From NCBI GenBank assembly GCA_024234875.1, contig JACKNM010000027.1, positions 1 to 49,581 of the forward strand: a stretch of 49,581 bases of DNA, read 5' to 3'. Every line of letters starts with the position of its first letter. The first letter of the stretch is position 1. Below are positions 16,479 to 25,786 of this stretch, piece by piece. Under the pieces are notes generated by a model. That model was given only the letters and a program-made list of their open reading frames with translations. It had not been told where the DNA came from and did not search any database. The position numbers and the translations under genes are program-made. Origin of the DNA: Ectothiorhodospiraceae bacterium. Its GTDB lineage: Bacteria > Pseudomonadota > Gammaproteobacteria > HK1.

Positions 16479-17765
16479 TCAGCGCCGTGCGAAGGCGTGC
16501 CGGCCCGGATAGGTCGCCGCGCCGCCGAGCGCCTCCTCGATGCGGATGAGGCGGTTGTACTTCGCCACGCGGTCGGAGCGGCAGAGCGAGCCGGTCTTGA
16601 TCTGGCCGGCGCAGGTGGCCACCGCGAGGTCGGCGATGGTGGTGTCCTCGGTCTCGCCGGAGCGATGCGAGATGACGGCGGCGTAGCCGCTCGACATCGC
16701 GAGACGGACCGCATCCAGAGTCTCGGTCAGCGTGCCGATCTGGTTGACCTTGATCAGGATCGCGTTGGCCACCCCGCGCTCGATGCCCTCGCGCAGGATC
16801 GCGGGGTTGGTGACGAAGAGGTCGTCACCGACGAGCTGGACCCGGTCGCCGGTGCGCGCGGTCAGGGCCGCCCAACCGTCCCAGTCGTCCTCGGCCATCC
16901 CGTCCTCGATCGAGACGATCGGATAGCGCGCGACCCAGTCGGCGAGCAGGTCGACCATGCCCTGGGCGTCCAGCGTCCGCCCCTCGGACTCGAGGTGGTA
17001 GCGACCATCGCGGTAGAACTCGGAGCTCGCGACATCCAACGCCAGCGCGATGTCGTCCCCGACGCGGAACCCGACCTTCGCGATCGCCTCGAGGATGACC
17101 TCGATCGCCTCCTCGTTGGAGCCGAGATCCGGCGCGAACCCACCCTCGTCGCCGACCGCGGTGGACAGGCCGCGGGCTTTCAGCACCGACTTCAGCGCGT
17201 GGAACACCTCCGCCCCGTGACGGACCGCCTCGCGCAGGCTGGTGGCGCCGACCGGCGCGATCATGAACTCCTGGAAGTCGACGCTGTTGTCGGCGTGTGC
17301 GCCGCCGTTGAGGATGTTCATCAACGGCACCGGCATGCGCCACGCGCCGCCGGTCGCGAGGTACTCGTAGAGCGCCTGCCCACGGCTCGCCGCCACCGCG
17401 TGCGCGCAGGCGAGCGAGACGCCGAGGATCGCGTTGGCGCCGAGCGACGCCTTGTTCTCGGTGGCGTCCAGCGCGTTCATCGCCGCGTCGACGCCGGCCT
17501 GGTCGGCGGCGTCGCGTCCGGCGAGCAACGGCGCAATCCGCTCGCGCACGTTCGCCACCGCCCGACTCACACCCTTGCCGGCGTAGCGCGTCGCATCGCC
17601 ATCGCGCAGCTCGAGCGCCTCGCGCGCCCCGGTCGACGCGCCCGACGGCACCGCGGCGCGCCCGAGCGAGCCGTCGGCGAGGCGCACGTCGGCCTCGACG
17701 GTGGGATTGCCGCGCGAGTCGAGGATCTCGCGGGCGGTGACGTGCTCGATCTGGGTCGCGCTCAT
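16479..17765 (-). CDS. eno: enolase
   Basis: A 428-residue enolase; it interconverts 2-phosphoglycerate and phosphoenolpyruvate in glycolysis and is also a degradosome component in gammaproteobacteria. Motifs seen are the N-terminal AREILDSRGNPTVEADV, the loop PSGASTGAREALELRDGD, the metal-ligand region SIEDGMAEDDWDGW and GDDLFVTN, the catalytic lysine in LIKVNQIGTLTET and ISHRSGETEDTTIADLAV. Length is normal. The ATG at 17765 overlaps the kdsA stop (ATGA). Confidence 0.98.
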   Translation of the reverse strand: MSATQIEHVTAREILDSRGNPTVEADVRLADGSLGRAAVPSGASTGAREALELRDGDATRYAGKGVSRAVANVRERIAPLLAGRDAADQAGVDAAMNALDATENKASLGANAILGVSLACAHAVAASRGQALYEYLATGGAWRMPVPLMNILNGGAHADNSVDFQEFMIAPVGATSLREAVRHGAEVFHALKSVLKARGLSTAVGDEGGFAPDLGSNEEAIEVILEAIAKVGFRVGDDIALALDVASSEFYRDGRYHLESEGRTLDAQGMVDLLADWVARYPIVSIEDGMAEDDWDGWAALTARTGDRVQLVGDDLFVTNPAILREGIERGVANAILIKVNQIGTLTETLDAVRLAMSSGYAAVISHRSGETEDTTIADLAVATCAGQIKTGSLCRSDRVAKYNRLIRIEEALGGAATYPGRHAFARR

Positions 17766-18628
17766 GCGCCGGTCCTCCGCGCCGACCCCGCGGCGAGGAG
17801 CGCATCCTCGTCGAAGGGCCGCGACTTCACGGTCTGGTCGATGGCTTTCAGGGTCTCGAGCAGCGCACGCATGCGCCCGAGCGGCCAGGCGTTCGGGCCG
17901 TCGCTCAGCGCGCGGTCCGGATCCGGATGGGTCTCCATGAACACGCCGGCGACGCCGCTCGCCACCGCCGCACGCGCGAGCACCGGGACGAACTCGCGCT
18001 GCCCGCCGGATGCGCTGCCCTTGCCGCCCGGCATTTGCACCGAGTGCGTGGCATCGAACACCACCGGGCAGCCGGTCTCGCGCATCACCGCGAGCCCACG
18101 CATGTCGGAGACCAGGTAGTTGTAGCCGAAGCTCGCGCCGCGCTCGCAGACCATGATCTGCTGATTGCCAACGGCCCGTGCCTTCTCGACGACGTGGACC
18201 ATGTCCCAGGGCGCCAGGAACTGGCCCTTCTTGATGTTGACCGGCTTGCCCTGGCGTGCCACCGCCTGGATGAAGCCGGTCTGCCGACAGAGGAATGCCG
18301 GGGTCTGCAGCACGTCGACGACTGCGGCGACCTCGGCGAGCGGCGTGTCCTCGTGGACGTCGGTGAGCACCGGGACGCCGATGCTCGACCGGACCCCGTC
18401 GAGGATGCGAAGGCCCGCCTCCATCCCCGGCCCGCGATAGCTGCCGTGCGAGCTGCGGTTGGCCTTGTCGAACGACGACTTGTAGACGAAGGGGATGTCG
18501 AGCGCGCGGCACATCTCGGCGAGCGCGCCGGCCGTCTCCTCGGCCAGCGCCTCGGACTCGATCACGCACGGCCCCGCGATCAGAAACAGCGGCCGGTCGA
18601 TGCCGACCTCGAAACCACAGAGCTTCAT
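17762..18628 (-). CDS. kdsA: 3-deoxy-8-phosphooctulonate synthase
   Basis: A 288-residue aldolase that condenses arabinose 5-phosphate with PEP to Kdo 8-phosphate for lipid A inner core synthesis, so the host makes LPS. Motifs: FLIAGPCVIESEA (PEP binding), YKSSFDKANRSS, GKPVNIKKGQFLAPWDM, CERGASFGYNYLVSDM and FDATHSVQMPGG. The MKLCGFEVG start at 18628 matches the family length. It lies 22 bases after pyrG and overlaps eno by 4 nt, the conserved gammaproteobacterial order. Whether this is the metal-dependent type cannot be decided here with confidence. Confidence 0.97.
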   Translation of the reverse strand: MKLCGFEVGIDRPLFLIAGPCVIESEALAEETAGALAEMCRALDIPFVYKSSFDKANRSSHGSYRGPGMEAGLRILDGVRSSIGVPVLTDVHEDTPLAEVAAVVDVLQTPAFLCRQTGFIQAVARQGKPVNIKKGQFLAPWDMVHVVEKARAVGNQQIMVCERGASFGYNYLVSDMRGLAVMRETGCPVVFDATHSVQMPGGKGSASGGQREFVPVLARAAVASGVAGVFMETHPDPDRALSDGPNAWPLGRMRALLETLKAIDQTVKSRPFDEDALLAAGSARRTGA

Positions 18629-18650
18629 GCTGGCAGTGACCGCGGCGACG

Positions 18651-20321
18651 CTATTCGCCGACCGCGCCGGCCGGCGCCGGCGCACGACCCAGGCGCGCGG
18701 CACGATGGGCGGCGGCGGCGCGGACGTAGCCGATGAACAGCGGGTGACCGTCGCGCGGGTTCGAGTTGAACTCGGGGTGGAACTGGCAGCCGATGAACCA
18801 GGGGTGATCGGGGATCTCGATCACCTCGACGAGGTTGCCGTCGATGGTCTTGCCGGCGATCACCAGGCCCGCATCCTGCAACGGGTCCATGTAGGTGTTG
18901 TTGAACTCGTAGCGATGGCGGTGGCGCTCGGAGATGATGTCGCGGCCGTAGACCGCGCGCGAGCGCGACTCGCGCCGCAGGCGGATCTCCTGCGCGCCGA
19001 GCCGCATGGTGCCGCCGAGGTCGGAGCCGTCGTCGCGCCGCTCGATGGTCCCCTCCTTGGTCATCCACTCGGTGATCAGCGCGATCACCGGATGCGGGGT
19101 GTCACGGTCGAACTCGGTGCTGTTGGCACCGGCGAGGCCGGCGCGGTTGCGCGCGTACTCGATGACCGCGACCTGCATGCCGAGGCAGATGCCGAGGTAC
19201 GGGATGCGGTGCTCGCGCGCGTAACGCGCGGCGGCGACCTTGCCGTCGATACCGCGCTTGCCGAAGCCGCCGGGAACGAGGATGGCGTCGAGGTCGGCGA
19301 GCGCCGCGCTGCCCGACTCGTCGATCTCCTCCGAGTCCATGTACTCGATGCGGACCCGGGTGCGGGTATGGATCCCGGCGTGGATCAGCGCCTCGGTGAG
19401 CGACTTGTACGACTCGGTGAGATCGACGTACTTGCCGACCATGCCGATCCGAACCTCGCCCTCGGGGTGCTCCACGCCCTCCACCACCGCGTCCCACTCC
19501 GAGAGGTCGATGGGGCGCGCGTCGAGCTCGAGGCGCTCGACCACCAGGTCGTCGAGACCCTGCTCGTGGTACAGGCGCGGGATCTTGTAGATGCTGTCGA
19601 CGTCGAGCGCCGAGATCACCGCGCGCTCGGGCACGTTGGTGAACAGCGCGATCTTCCGCCGCTCGCTCGCCGGCAGCGCGCGGTCGGAGCGACACAGCAA
19701 CACGTCGGGCTGGATACCGATCGAGCGCAGCTCCTTCACCGAGTGCTGGGTCGGCTTGGTCTTGATCTCGCCGGCCGACGGGATGTAGGGCACCAGGGTC
19801 AGGTGGATGAACATCGAGCGGCGCTCGCCGAGCTCGATGCGCATCTGGCGGATGGTCTCCAGGAACGGCAGCGACTCGATGTCACCCACGGTGCCGCCGA
19901 TCTCGACCAGCGCGACGTCGGCCCCGGCCGCGCCCTCGTAGACCGAGCGCTTGATCTCGTCGGTGATGTGCGGGATTACCTGCACGGTGCCACCGAGATA
20001 CTCGCCGCGGCGCTCCTTGCGGATCACGCTCTCGTAGATCTGGCCGGTGGTGAAGTTGTTGTGCCGGGTCATGCTGACCCGCGCGAACCGCTCGTAATGG
20101 CCGAGGTCGAGATCGGTCTCCGCGCCGTCGCGGGTGACGAACACCTCCCCGTGCTGAAACGGGTTCATGGTGCCGGGATCGACGTTGATGTACGGGTCGA
20201 GCTTGACCAGCGTGACCTTGATCCCGCGCGCCTCGAGGATCGCCGCGAGCGACGCCGAGGCAATGCCCTTACCGAGCGAGGACACCACCCCGCCCGTGAT
20301 GAAAATGAAGCGTGACGCCAT
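18651..20321 (-). CDS. pyrG: CTP synthase
   Basis: A 556-residue cytosolic tetramer that aminates UTP to CTP with glutamine and ATP. The N-terminal amidoligase domain begins with the family motif FIFITGGVVSSLGKGI; the P-loop-like and UTP-binding parts follow (DPYINVDPGTMNPFQHGEVFV; KTKPTQHSVKELR). The C-terminal glutaminase has the nucleophile Cys in YLGICLGMQ and its His/Glu partners in CQFHPEFNSNP. The ATG at 20321 is chosen by family; the open frame extends 68 codons further upstream without homology. It heads the pyrG-kdsA-eno-ftsB run. Confidence 0.98.
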   Translation of the reverse strand: MASRFIFITGGVVSSLGKGIASASLAAILEARGIKVTLVKLDPYINVDPGTMNPFQHGEVFVTRDGAETDLDLGHYERFARVSMTRHNNFTTGQIYESVIRKERRGEYLGGTVQVIPHITDEIKRSVYEGAAGADVALVEIGGTVGDIESLPFLETIRQMRIELGERRSMFIHLTLVPYIPSAGEIKTKPTQHSVKELRSIGIQPDVLLCRSDRALPASERRKIALFTNVPERAVISALDVDSIYKIPRLYHEQGLDDLVVERLELDARPIDLSEWDAVVEGVEHPEGEVRIGMVGKYVDLTESYKSLTEALIHAGIHTRTRVRIEYMDSEEIDESGSAALADLDAILVPGGFGKRGIDGKVAAARYAREHRIPYLGICLGMQVAVIEYARNRAGLAGANSTEFDRDTPHPVIALITEWMTKEGTIERRDDGSDLGGTMRLGAQEIRLRRESRSRAVYGRDIISERHRHRYEFNNTYMDPLQDAGLVIAGKTIDGNLVEVIEIPDHPWFIGCQFHPEFNSNPRDGHPLFIGYVRAAAAHRAARLGRAPAPAGAVGE

Positions 20322-20517
20322 GTGCTTCGTCTGATTGGGTGGGCCGGAGGACCCGGCCACCGGACGGGAGGCCAGCCTACCAAAGGGCGCCCGGTTCCAC
20401 AACGCGACCGGCCCGCGGACCGGCCACCGCTCGCCGCCCACCGCGAGCCGCGCGGTGCGCTCCGATCTCGCGCGCTGCCGCACATTCGTGGCGCAGTGCG
20501 ATGAATGCAAAACACTT

Positions 20518-20531
20518 TGTCGCAAGCGACA
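20518..20531. promoter_or_regulatory. 14-bp dyad upstream of pyrG
   Basis: A perfect 6-bp inverted repeat (TGTCGC / GCGACA) with a 2-nt centre sits about 200 bases upstream of pyrG in the 228-base region 20322-20549, just after the CrtC-like gene ends. The surrounding 40 bases are AT-rich for this genome. It could be an operator or a short hairpin; no clear -35/-10 pair was found. Confidence 0.25.
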
Positions 20532-20549
20532 TCCGCCCCGGTCGCAGGC

Positions 20550-21704
20550 TCAACCGTCGCGGTAGCCGGTCATCTCCAGATAGCCCTCCCCGCGAACCGC
20601 TCGGTCGCCCGCACGCCCGCGCACGTCGACCGCGCCCTCCCAGTATCGGAACGACACGTCGAGCTCCTGGTCCGTGAGCCAGGGCACGACCTCGAGGTCG
20701 ATTCCCTCGGCGGGCACCTCGAGCCGCCAGGCGACGGGGTAGCGCGCTCCGGAGCGCGGACTGCGCCAGGTCGAGCGCGCAGTCAGCCGAACGTCACCGG
20801 CCGCGAGCGGGCGGCGCCGCCCGTCGACCTCCACCAGCGACCCCGCGCTCGCCGGATCGGCGGTGCCGTCCCGGCGCCGTAGCTGGTAGAACATCAGCTC
20901 GCGCCCGTCGTCGAGCCGCAACGCGAACCAGTCCCAGCCCACCTGGTCGGCGGCCAGCGCACTGGTGCCCCACTCGCGGTCGAGCCAGGCCTCGCCCCGC
21001 ACCGTGTGGCGTACCCCGTCCACGGTGACCACGCCCCGGGCCGGCAGCCGGGTCAGCGAGTAGTAGTACGAGGCGTTGCCCGGCTCGGCGCTCTTGCGAC
21101 TGAGGCCGGCATCGCCCTGCAGCACCACCGGCTTGCCCGGCGACAGCGCGAGCTCGATCGCGTCGTCGCCTTCCCGGGCACGCAGCACGGCAGGCGCGAG
21201 CCCGCGGTCGGCGCCGTCGACCGCCCAATCGTCGAGCCAGACTCGGAACGGGGCCGCCCGCGCGCCGGCCATGCCGAGCGCACCGCGGGCGAAGCGCTCG
21301 TGGGCCGCGAAGCGGCGGCCCGCCTCGTCGCTCACCGCGAAATGGGCCATCCACACCTGACGGGTGGCCCATGCCGAGTCGCGAGGGGGCTGCTCCGCGG
21401 CCACCGCGAAGCGAAAGAAGGTGAGCTGGAAGCCGAAACGGCGGCCGTCCTCCGCGCGCAGGGTCCCGGTGAAGTACCACCACTCGGTCCGGAACTCCGG
21501 GTGCGAGCCGTGGTCGGCGGGGAACACGAAGGCCCGCGGCGTCGAGGCGCGGGCGAAGCCGGCCGGATCACCGCCGAGCACGTCCTCGATCACGAGCCCG
21601 CGCGCGGCCGGCTCACTCGCCGTCGCCGAGCCGGCGGCGGTCGGCGCCGAGAGCGTGATCGACGCCACGACCGCGAGCGCTGCGCGCGCGGCGGCTGCCC
21701 TCAC
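20550..21704 (-). CDS. CrtC/AttH-like secreted lipocalin-type protein
   Basis: A 384-residue exported protein of the carotenoid 1,2-hydratase-like (CrtC/AttH, predicted secreted hydrolase) family. It has an N-terminal signal peptide (about residues 1-30). The family core FPADHGSHPEFRTEWWYFTGTLR and FGFQLTFFRFAV (about residues 60-105), YYYSLTRLPARGVV, GEAWLDREWGTSALAADQVGWDWFALRLDDG and the C-terminal VRGEGYLEMTGY are all clear. In many gammaproteobacteria this gene follows a LolD-like ATPase and an FtsX permease; here it is coupled to darP by a GTGA overlap. No other carotenoid genes are present, so carotenoid hydration is unlikely. Its substrate is unknown. Confidence 0.88.
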   Translation of the reverse strand: MRAAAARAALAVVASITLSAPTAAGSATASEPAARGLVIEDVLGGDPAGFARASTPRAFVFPADHGSHPEFRTEWWYFTGTLRAEDGRRFGFQLTFFRFAVAAEQPPRDSAWATRQVWMAHFAVSDEAGRRFAAHERFARGALGMAGARAAPFRVWLDDWAVDGADRGLAPAVLRAREGDDAIELALSPGKPVVLQGDAGLSRKSAEPGNASYYYSLTRLPARGVVTVDGVRHTVRGEAWLDREWGTSALAADQVGWDWFALRLDDGRELMFYQLRRRDGTADPASAGSLVEVDGRRRPLAAGDVRLTARSTWRSPRSGARYPVAWRLEVPAEGIDLEVVPWLTDQELDVSFRYWEGAVDVRGRAGDRAVRGEGYLEMTGYRDG

Positions 21705-22231
21705 TCGACGACCTCGGCCAGGTACCGGTACAGCGCGCGAAATGCGCGCGGGGGGCGCTCGGCCTCGCGCTCACGTCGAATCTCACGCACGAGTTGGCGC
21801 ACGCGCTGGGTGTCGACCTCCGGGCCCGCCGCGACCAGCTCGGCCAGCGCCGTGTCGCCCTCCTCGATCAACCGGTCGCGCCAGTGCTCGAGGCGGTGGT
21901 GGCGGGCGCTGGCGGCGCGGCTCTCGCCGGTGATCAGGGCCAGAGTCTCGCGCACCGCGTCGACGTCGCCCTCGTCGGCGAGCCGCCGCGCGAGGTAGCG
22001 GATCTCGCGGCGCAGCGCGCCACGCTGCATGCGCCCGGCGGCGACCATGCGCTCGCGCAGATCGCCGGGCAGGTCGAACGCCTCGAGCCGCGCCGGCGCG
22101 AGCTCGAGCAACGTCTCCACCAGACGCTGCACGTCGTGGTGCTCGCGCTTGCGCTGGCTCTTGCTCGGTGGGAGCTCGAGCTCCGCCTCGTCGTCGTGCG
22201 ACGACCCCGCCTCGTCCTCTTCCCAGTGCAC
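21701..22231 (-). CDS. darP: dual-action ribosomal maturation protein DarP (YjgA, DUF615)
   Basis: A 176-residue alpha-helical basic/acidic protein of the DUF615 family that associates with late 50S assembly intermediates. The family signature PPSKSQRKREHHDVQRLVETLLEL begins near residue 20, after an acidic tail (HWEEDEAGSSHDDEAELE). Highly charged helices follow up to RALYRYLAEVVE. Length matches E. coli YjgA (183). GTG 22231 is chosen because a GGAGGGG motif lies just upstream. It is divergent from pepN and coupled downstream to the CrtC-like gene. Confidence 0.92.
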   Translation of the reverse strand: MHWEEDEAGSSHDDEAELELPPSKSQRKREHHDVQRLVETLLELAPARLEAFDLPGDLRERMVAAGRMQRGALRREIRYLARRLADEGDVDAVRETLALITGESRAASARHHRLEHWRDRLIEEGDTALAELVAAGPEVDTQRVRQLVREIRREREAERPPRAFRALYRYLAEVVE

Positions 22232-22286
22232 CTCGCCCCTCCCGCGCCCGAATCGGGCACCACCCGGCGGCCCGTCGGCAGCCCGG

Positions 22287-22292
22287 TATAAT
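22287..22292 (+). promoter_or_regulatory. consensus -10 box upstream of pepN
   Basis: A perfect TATAAT lies 36 bases before the pepN ATG in the 96-base divergent spacer with darP. No good -35 is visible at 16-18 bases, so another activator or a weak -35 would be needed. Confidence 0.5.
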
Positions 22293-22327
22293 CGCGCGCC
22301 CGCGCTGAACACGCACCCGGAGTCGTC

Positions 22328-24976
22328 ATGCCCAGCTCCGCCCCCGCCGCCATCCGGCTCGAGGACTACACCGCGCCCGCCTATCTCGTCGACGAGGTCG
22401 AGCTGCGATTCGAGCTCGATCCGAAGTCCACCGTGGTCCGCACCCGGCTCGCCATGCGCCGCAATCCGCAGCATCCGGCCGGCGCCGACTGCATCCTCGA
22501 CGGGCGGGAGCTGCGCACCGAGGGCGTGTGGCTCGACGGCGAGGCGGTCGGTGAGCAGCGGGTGACCATCGAGCCCGAGCGCCTGGTGCTGCGCGATCCG
22601 CCGGAGCGCTTCGAGCTGAGCACGGTGGTGCGCATCGCGCCGGCGGACAATACCTCGCTCGAGGGGCTCTACACCTCGCACGGCAACTTCTGCACCCAGT
22701 GCGAGGCGGAGGGCTTTCGCAAGATCACCTGGTATCCCGACCGCCCGGACGTGATGGCGCGCTACCGCACCACCATCGTCGGCGACCCCGACCGCTATCC
22801 GGTGATGCTCTCCAACGGCAACCCGGTCTCGCGCGAGACGCTCGCCGACGGGCGCGTCGCGGTGACCTGGGAGGATCCGTTCGCGAAGCCCTCGTATCTG
22901 TTCGCGCTGGTGGCGGGGAATCTCGCCTGCGTCGAGGACACCTTCGTCACCCGCTCGGGACGCGAGGTGACGCTTCGCATCTACGTCGAGCCCCACAACC
23001 GCGACCGCTGCGACCACGCGATGGCGTCGTTGAAGAAGTCGATGCGCTGGGACGAGGAGGTGTACGGCCTGGAGTACGACCTCGACATCTTCATGATCGT
23101 CGCCGTCGACGACTTCAACATGGGCGCGATGGAGAACAAGGGCCTCAACGTCTTCAACTCGAAGTACGTCCTCGCCCGCCCCGAGACCGCCACCGACCTC
23201 GACCACGCCGCCATCGAGGGGGTGATCGCCCACGAGTACTTCCACAACTGGACCGGCAACCGGGTCACCTGCCGCGACTGGTTCCAGCTCAGCCTCAAGG
23301 AGGGGCTGACGGTGTTCCGCGACCAGGAGTTCTCCGCCGACATGACCTCGCGCGCGGTGAAGCGGGTGCAGGACGTGCGCTTGCTGCGCACCCATCAGTT
23401 CGCCGAGGACGCGGGACCGATGGCGCACCCGGTGCGCCCCGACAGCTACATCGAGATCAGCAACTTCTACACCGTCACCATCTACAACAAGGGCGCCGAG
23501 GTGATCCGGATGATCCACACCATCGTCGGACCGGAAGGTTTCCGACGGGGGATGGACCTCTACATCCAGCGCCACGACGGGCAGGCGGTGACCACCGAGG
23601 ACTTCGTCCGTGCGATGGAGGACGCCAACGGCGTCGACCTCGGTCAGTTCCGCCGCTGGTACACGCAGGCCGGCACCCCCGAGGTGACCGCGCGCGGCGA
23701 GCACGATCCCGCGACCGCCACCTACCGCCTGACGCTCACCCAGCGCTGCGCGCCGACCCCAGGGCAGCCCGAGAAGGCACCGTTCCACATCCCGCTCCGC
23801 CTCGCCCTGCTCGACGAGTCCGGGTGCGAGCTCCCGCTACAGGTGCGAGACCATCCACAGCTCACCGGCACCGAGGGCGTGGTGCACCTCGACCGGCCCG
23901 AGCAGGTGGTGGTGTTCGAGCGCATCGCGCGCCGCCCGGTGCTCTCGATCGGGCGCGGGTTCTCCGCTCCGGTGCGGCTGACCGTGGAGCGCGACGACGC
24001 CGAGCGGGCGTTCCTGATGGGCAGCGACACCGATCCGTTCAACCGCTGGGACGCGGCTCAGGACTACGCGCTCGACGTCATGCTGCGCCTCATCGCGGCC
24101 GAGCAGGCGGGCGAGCAGCCCGCGCCACCCGCCGCCTTCGTCGAGGCGTTCGGCCGAACCCTCACCGACGACACGCTCGACCGCGCGTTGGTGGCGGAGG
24201 CGCTGGCGCTGCCGGCAGAGTCCTACGTGGCCGATCGCATGTCGATCATCGACCCCGACGCCATCCACGCGGTTCGCCGGCGTCTGCGCCGCCACCTGGC
24301 GGAGGCGTTGCGCGACGGCCTGGAGCGCGGCTACCGCGCCAACCGCTCGGACGCGCCATACCGCTTCGACGCGGAGTCCGCCGGCCGGCGCAGCTTCAAG
24401 AACCTCTGCCTGGCCTACCTCGTCGAGCTGGAGGCACCCGAGCCGCGACAGTGGTGCCTCGCCCAGTTCCGCGGCGCGGACAACATGACCGACGGGCTGG
24501 GCGCCATCGGCTGCCTGATCGGCCTCGACACACCCGAGCGCGACCAGGCGCTGGCCGAGTTCGAGACCCGCTGGCGCGACGATCCGCTGGTGATGGACAA
24601 GTGGTTCGCGTTGCAGGCGATGTCGCCGCGCGCGGATGCGCTGTCGGAGGTCCGGCGCCTGATGGCGCATCCGGTCTACGACCCGCGCAACCCGAACCGG
24701 GTGCGGTCGCTGGTCGGCGCCTTCTGTCACGGGAACCAGGTGCGATTCAACGACGCGAGCGGCGCGGGCTACGCGTTCCTCACCGAGCAGGTGCTCGAGA
24801 TCGACCCGCGCAATCCGCAGATCGCGGCCCGGCTCCTGGGCGCGTTCGCCCGCTGGCGCAAGCTCGACCCGGCTCGCCGTGGACTGGTGCAAAGTCAGCT
24901 CGAGCGGATACTCGGGACTCCGAAGCTGTCCAAGGACACCTACGAGGTGGCGAGCAAGACCCTCGGCCCACGCTGA
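22328..24976 (+). CDS. pepN: aminopeptidase N (M1 family)
   Basis: An 882-residue zinc aminopeptidase that removes N-terminal residues from peptides in the cytosol. The substrate-binding GAMEN is at residues 266-270. The zinc site HEYFHNW begins at His302 (ligands His302, His306) and the third ligand Glu325 is in LSLKEGL. The N-terminal beta domain (IRLEDYTAPAYLVDEVEL) and the C-terminal helical DUF3458-type domain are present, and the length matches E. coli PepN (870). ATG 22328 follows the -10 at 22287. Confidence 0.97.
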   Translation: MPSSAPAAIRLEDYTAPAYLVDEVELRFELDPKSTVVRTRLAMRRNPQHPAGADCILDGRELRTEGVWLDGEAVGEQRVTIEPERLVLRDPPERFELSTVVRIAPADNTSLEGLYTSHGNFCTQCEAEGFRKITWYPDRPDVMARYRTTIVGDPDRYPVMLSNGNPVSRETLADGRVAVTWEDPFAKPSYLFALVAGNLACVEDTFVTRSGREVTLRIYVEPHNRDRCDHAMASLKKSMRWDEEVYGLEYDLDIFMIVAVDDFNMGAMENKGLNVFNSKYVLARPETATDLDHAAIEGVIAHEYFHNWTGNRVTCRDWFQLSLKEGLTVFRDQEFSADMTSRAVKRVQDVRLLRTHQFAEDAGPMAHPVRPDSYIEISNFYTVTIYNKGAEVIRMIHTIVGPEGFRRGMDLYIQRHDGQAVTTEDFVRAMEDANGVDLGQFRRWYTQAGTPEVTARGEHDPATATYRLTLTQRCAPTPGQPEKAPFHIPLRLALLDESGCELPLQVRDHPQLTGTEGVVHLDRPEQVVVFERIARRPVLSIGRGFSAPVRLTVERDDAERAFLMGSDTDPFNRWDAAQDYALDVMLRLIAAEQAGEQPAPPAAFVEAFGRTLTDDTLDRALVAEALALPAESYVADRMSIIDPDAIHAVRRRLRRHLAEALRDGLERGYRANRSDAPYRFDAESAGRRSFKNLCLAYLVELEAPEPRQWCLAQFRGADNMTDGLGAIGCLIGLDTPERDQALAEFETRWRDDPLVMDKWFALQAMSPRADALSEVRRLMAHPVYDPRNPNRVRSLVGAFCHGNQVRFNDASGAGYAFLTEQVLEIDPRNPQIAARLLGAFARWRKLDPARRGLVQSQLERILGTPKLSKDTYEVASKTLGPR

Positions 24977-25106
24977 CGGCGGGCGTGGCTGATGGCGGTC
25001 GACGGGGCTGGAGACGAGACGGGCGGATCGGCTGCCGGTGGGTCGGTCGCCGCCAGGCATCGGGAAAACCGCACCCCGCAGTTCCCCGGTTGCCTGTTGG
25101 CGGACC

Positions 25107-25126
25107 GAGCCCCTTGCGCGGGGCTC
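25107..25126. terminator. hairpin between convergent pepN and XRE gene
   Basis: A perfect 7-bp stem (25107-25113 with 25120-25126) and 6-nt loop lies in the 148-base gap after pepN. It reaches into the stop codon of the convergent XRE gene. No T-run follows on either strand, so it is a weak candidate. Confidence 0.4.
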
Positions 25127-25544
25127 AGCCGTTGGTGCCGTAGCGAGTCGGCTCCACGCTCGCGCCGATCTTGAGGATCGCCTCCTTGGTCGCCGACCGG
25201 TGGGGCTCCTCGAGCTTCGACCACGCGCGCGCGAGCTCGATGGCATCCTCGCTCAGCTCACCGACCTCCTCGACGCCGAACTGCAGCCAGGCGGGGCGAA
25301 CCCCGAGCGACTGGGCAATCTGCTCGAGGATGCGCGGCCGCAGACTCTTGCCGTTCTCGATCTTCTGAATTACCGCCTGCGACGTACCGACGCGCTCGGC
25401 GAGGTACATCTGGGTCCACCCCAACTCCTTGCGACGGGCCCGCAGGCGACCGCCCAGGGTGTCGAGGTCGGGATTGTCATCGGAATGGTTGTTGCTTCTC
25501 GCGATCATCACCAAAGTACCGAGCGTCTCGGGCTCCGCGCTCAA
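25125..25544 (-). CDS. XRE-family transcriptional regulator
   Basis: A 139-residue protein with a helix-turn-helix of the Xre/Cro type: LGGRLRARRKELGWTQMYLAERVGTSQAVIQKIENGKSLRPRILEQIAQSLGV (about residues 28-80). A short acidic helix-rich tail (ELSEDAIELARAWSKLEEPHRSATKEAILKIG) follows that resembles the end of phage-type repressors lacking a peptidase domain. A TTG start at 25544 is proposed: it alone has a good ribosome site (AGGAG at 25551-25555, 6-nt spacing). In-frame ATG 25508 and GTG 25670 lack one. No phage or toxin partner is adjacent, so targets are unknown. Confidence 0.82.
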   Translation of the reverse strand: MSAEPETLGTLVMIARSNNHSDDNPDLDTLGGRLRARRKELGWTQMYLAERVGTSQAVIQKIENGKSLRPRILEQIAQSLGVRPAWLQFGVEEVGELSEDAIELARAWSKLEEPHRSATKEAILKIGASVEPTRYGTNG

Positions 25545-25550
25545 TGGACA

Positions 25551-25555
25551 CTCCT
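25551..25555 (-). promoter_or_regulatory. ribosome site deciding the TTG start of the XRE gene
   Basis: AGGAG, 6 nt before a TTG at 25544. The alternative starts have no comparable motif. The 240 bases upstream (25545-25786) include an AT-rich patch up to about 25660 that probably holds the promoter. Confidence 0.6.
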
Positions 25556-25786
25556 GCTTATCGACGGAACGAGAATCTTCTTGACCCTCGTGGAATGAAT
25601 GGTTCGGGCCTTTATCGGAGGCGAGACGATTGCAGCATACGAATCCAGGGTGTTCGGTGAACGTGGTCACACGCGATCTGTGACCGGTGACCGGCTTCGC
25701 GACGGTGATCGATGCGCGCCCGGCGGACGCCCGGGCGGCGTCGTGCCGGGTGCGGACGGAGCGCGCTGCGACGCCCGAGAACCGGG

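Noticed and set aside
20550..21704. Genuine carotenoid 1,2-hydratase in a pigment pathway
   Set aside because: The family match is real, but no other carotenoid gene is present. The broader secreted CrtC/AttH-like group fits better.
23837..25246. Minus-strand open frame opposite the end of pepN and overlapping the XRE gene
   Set aside because: Shadow of pepN. The XRE gene in another frame has a clear helix-turn-helix and a ribosome site.
25508..25670. ATG 25508 or GTG 25670 as the XRE gene start
   Set aside because: Neither has a ribosome site. TTG 25544 with AGGAG at 6 nt is better supported.
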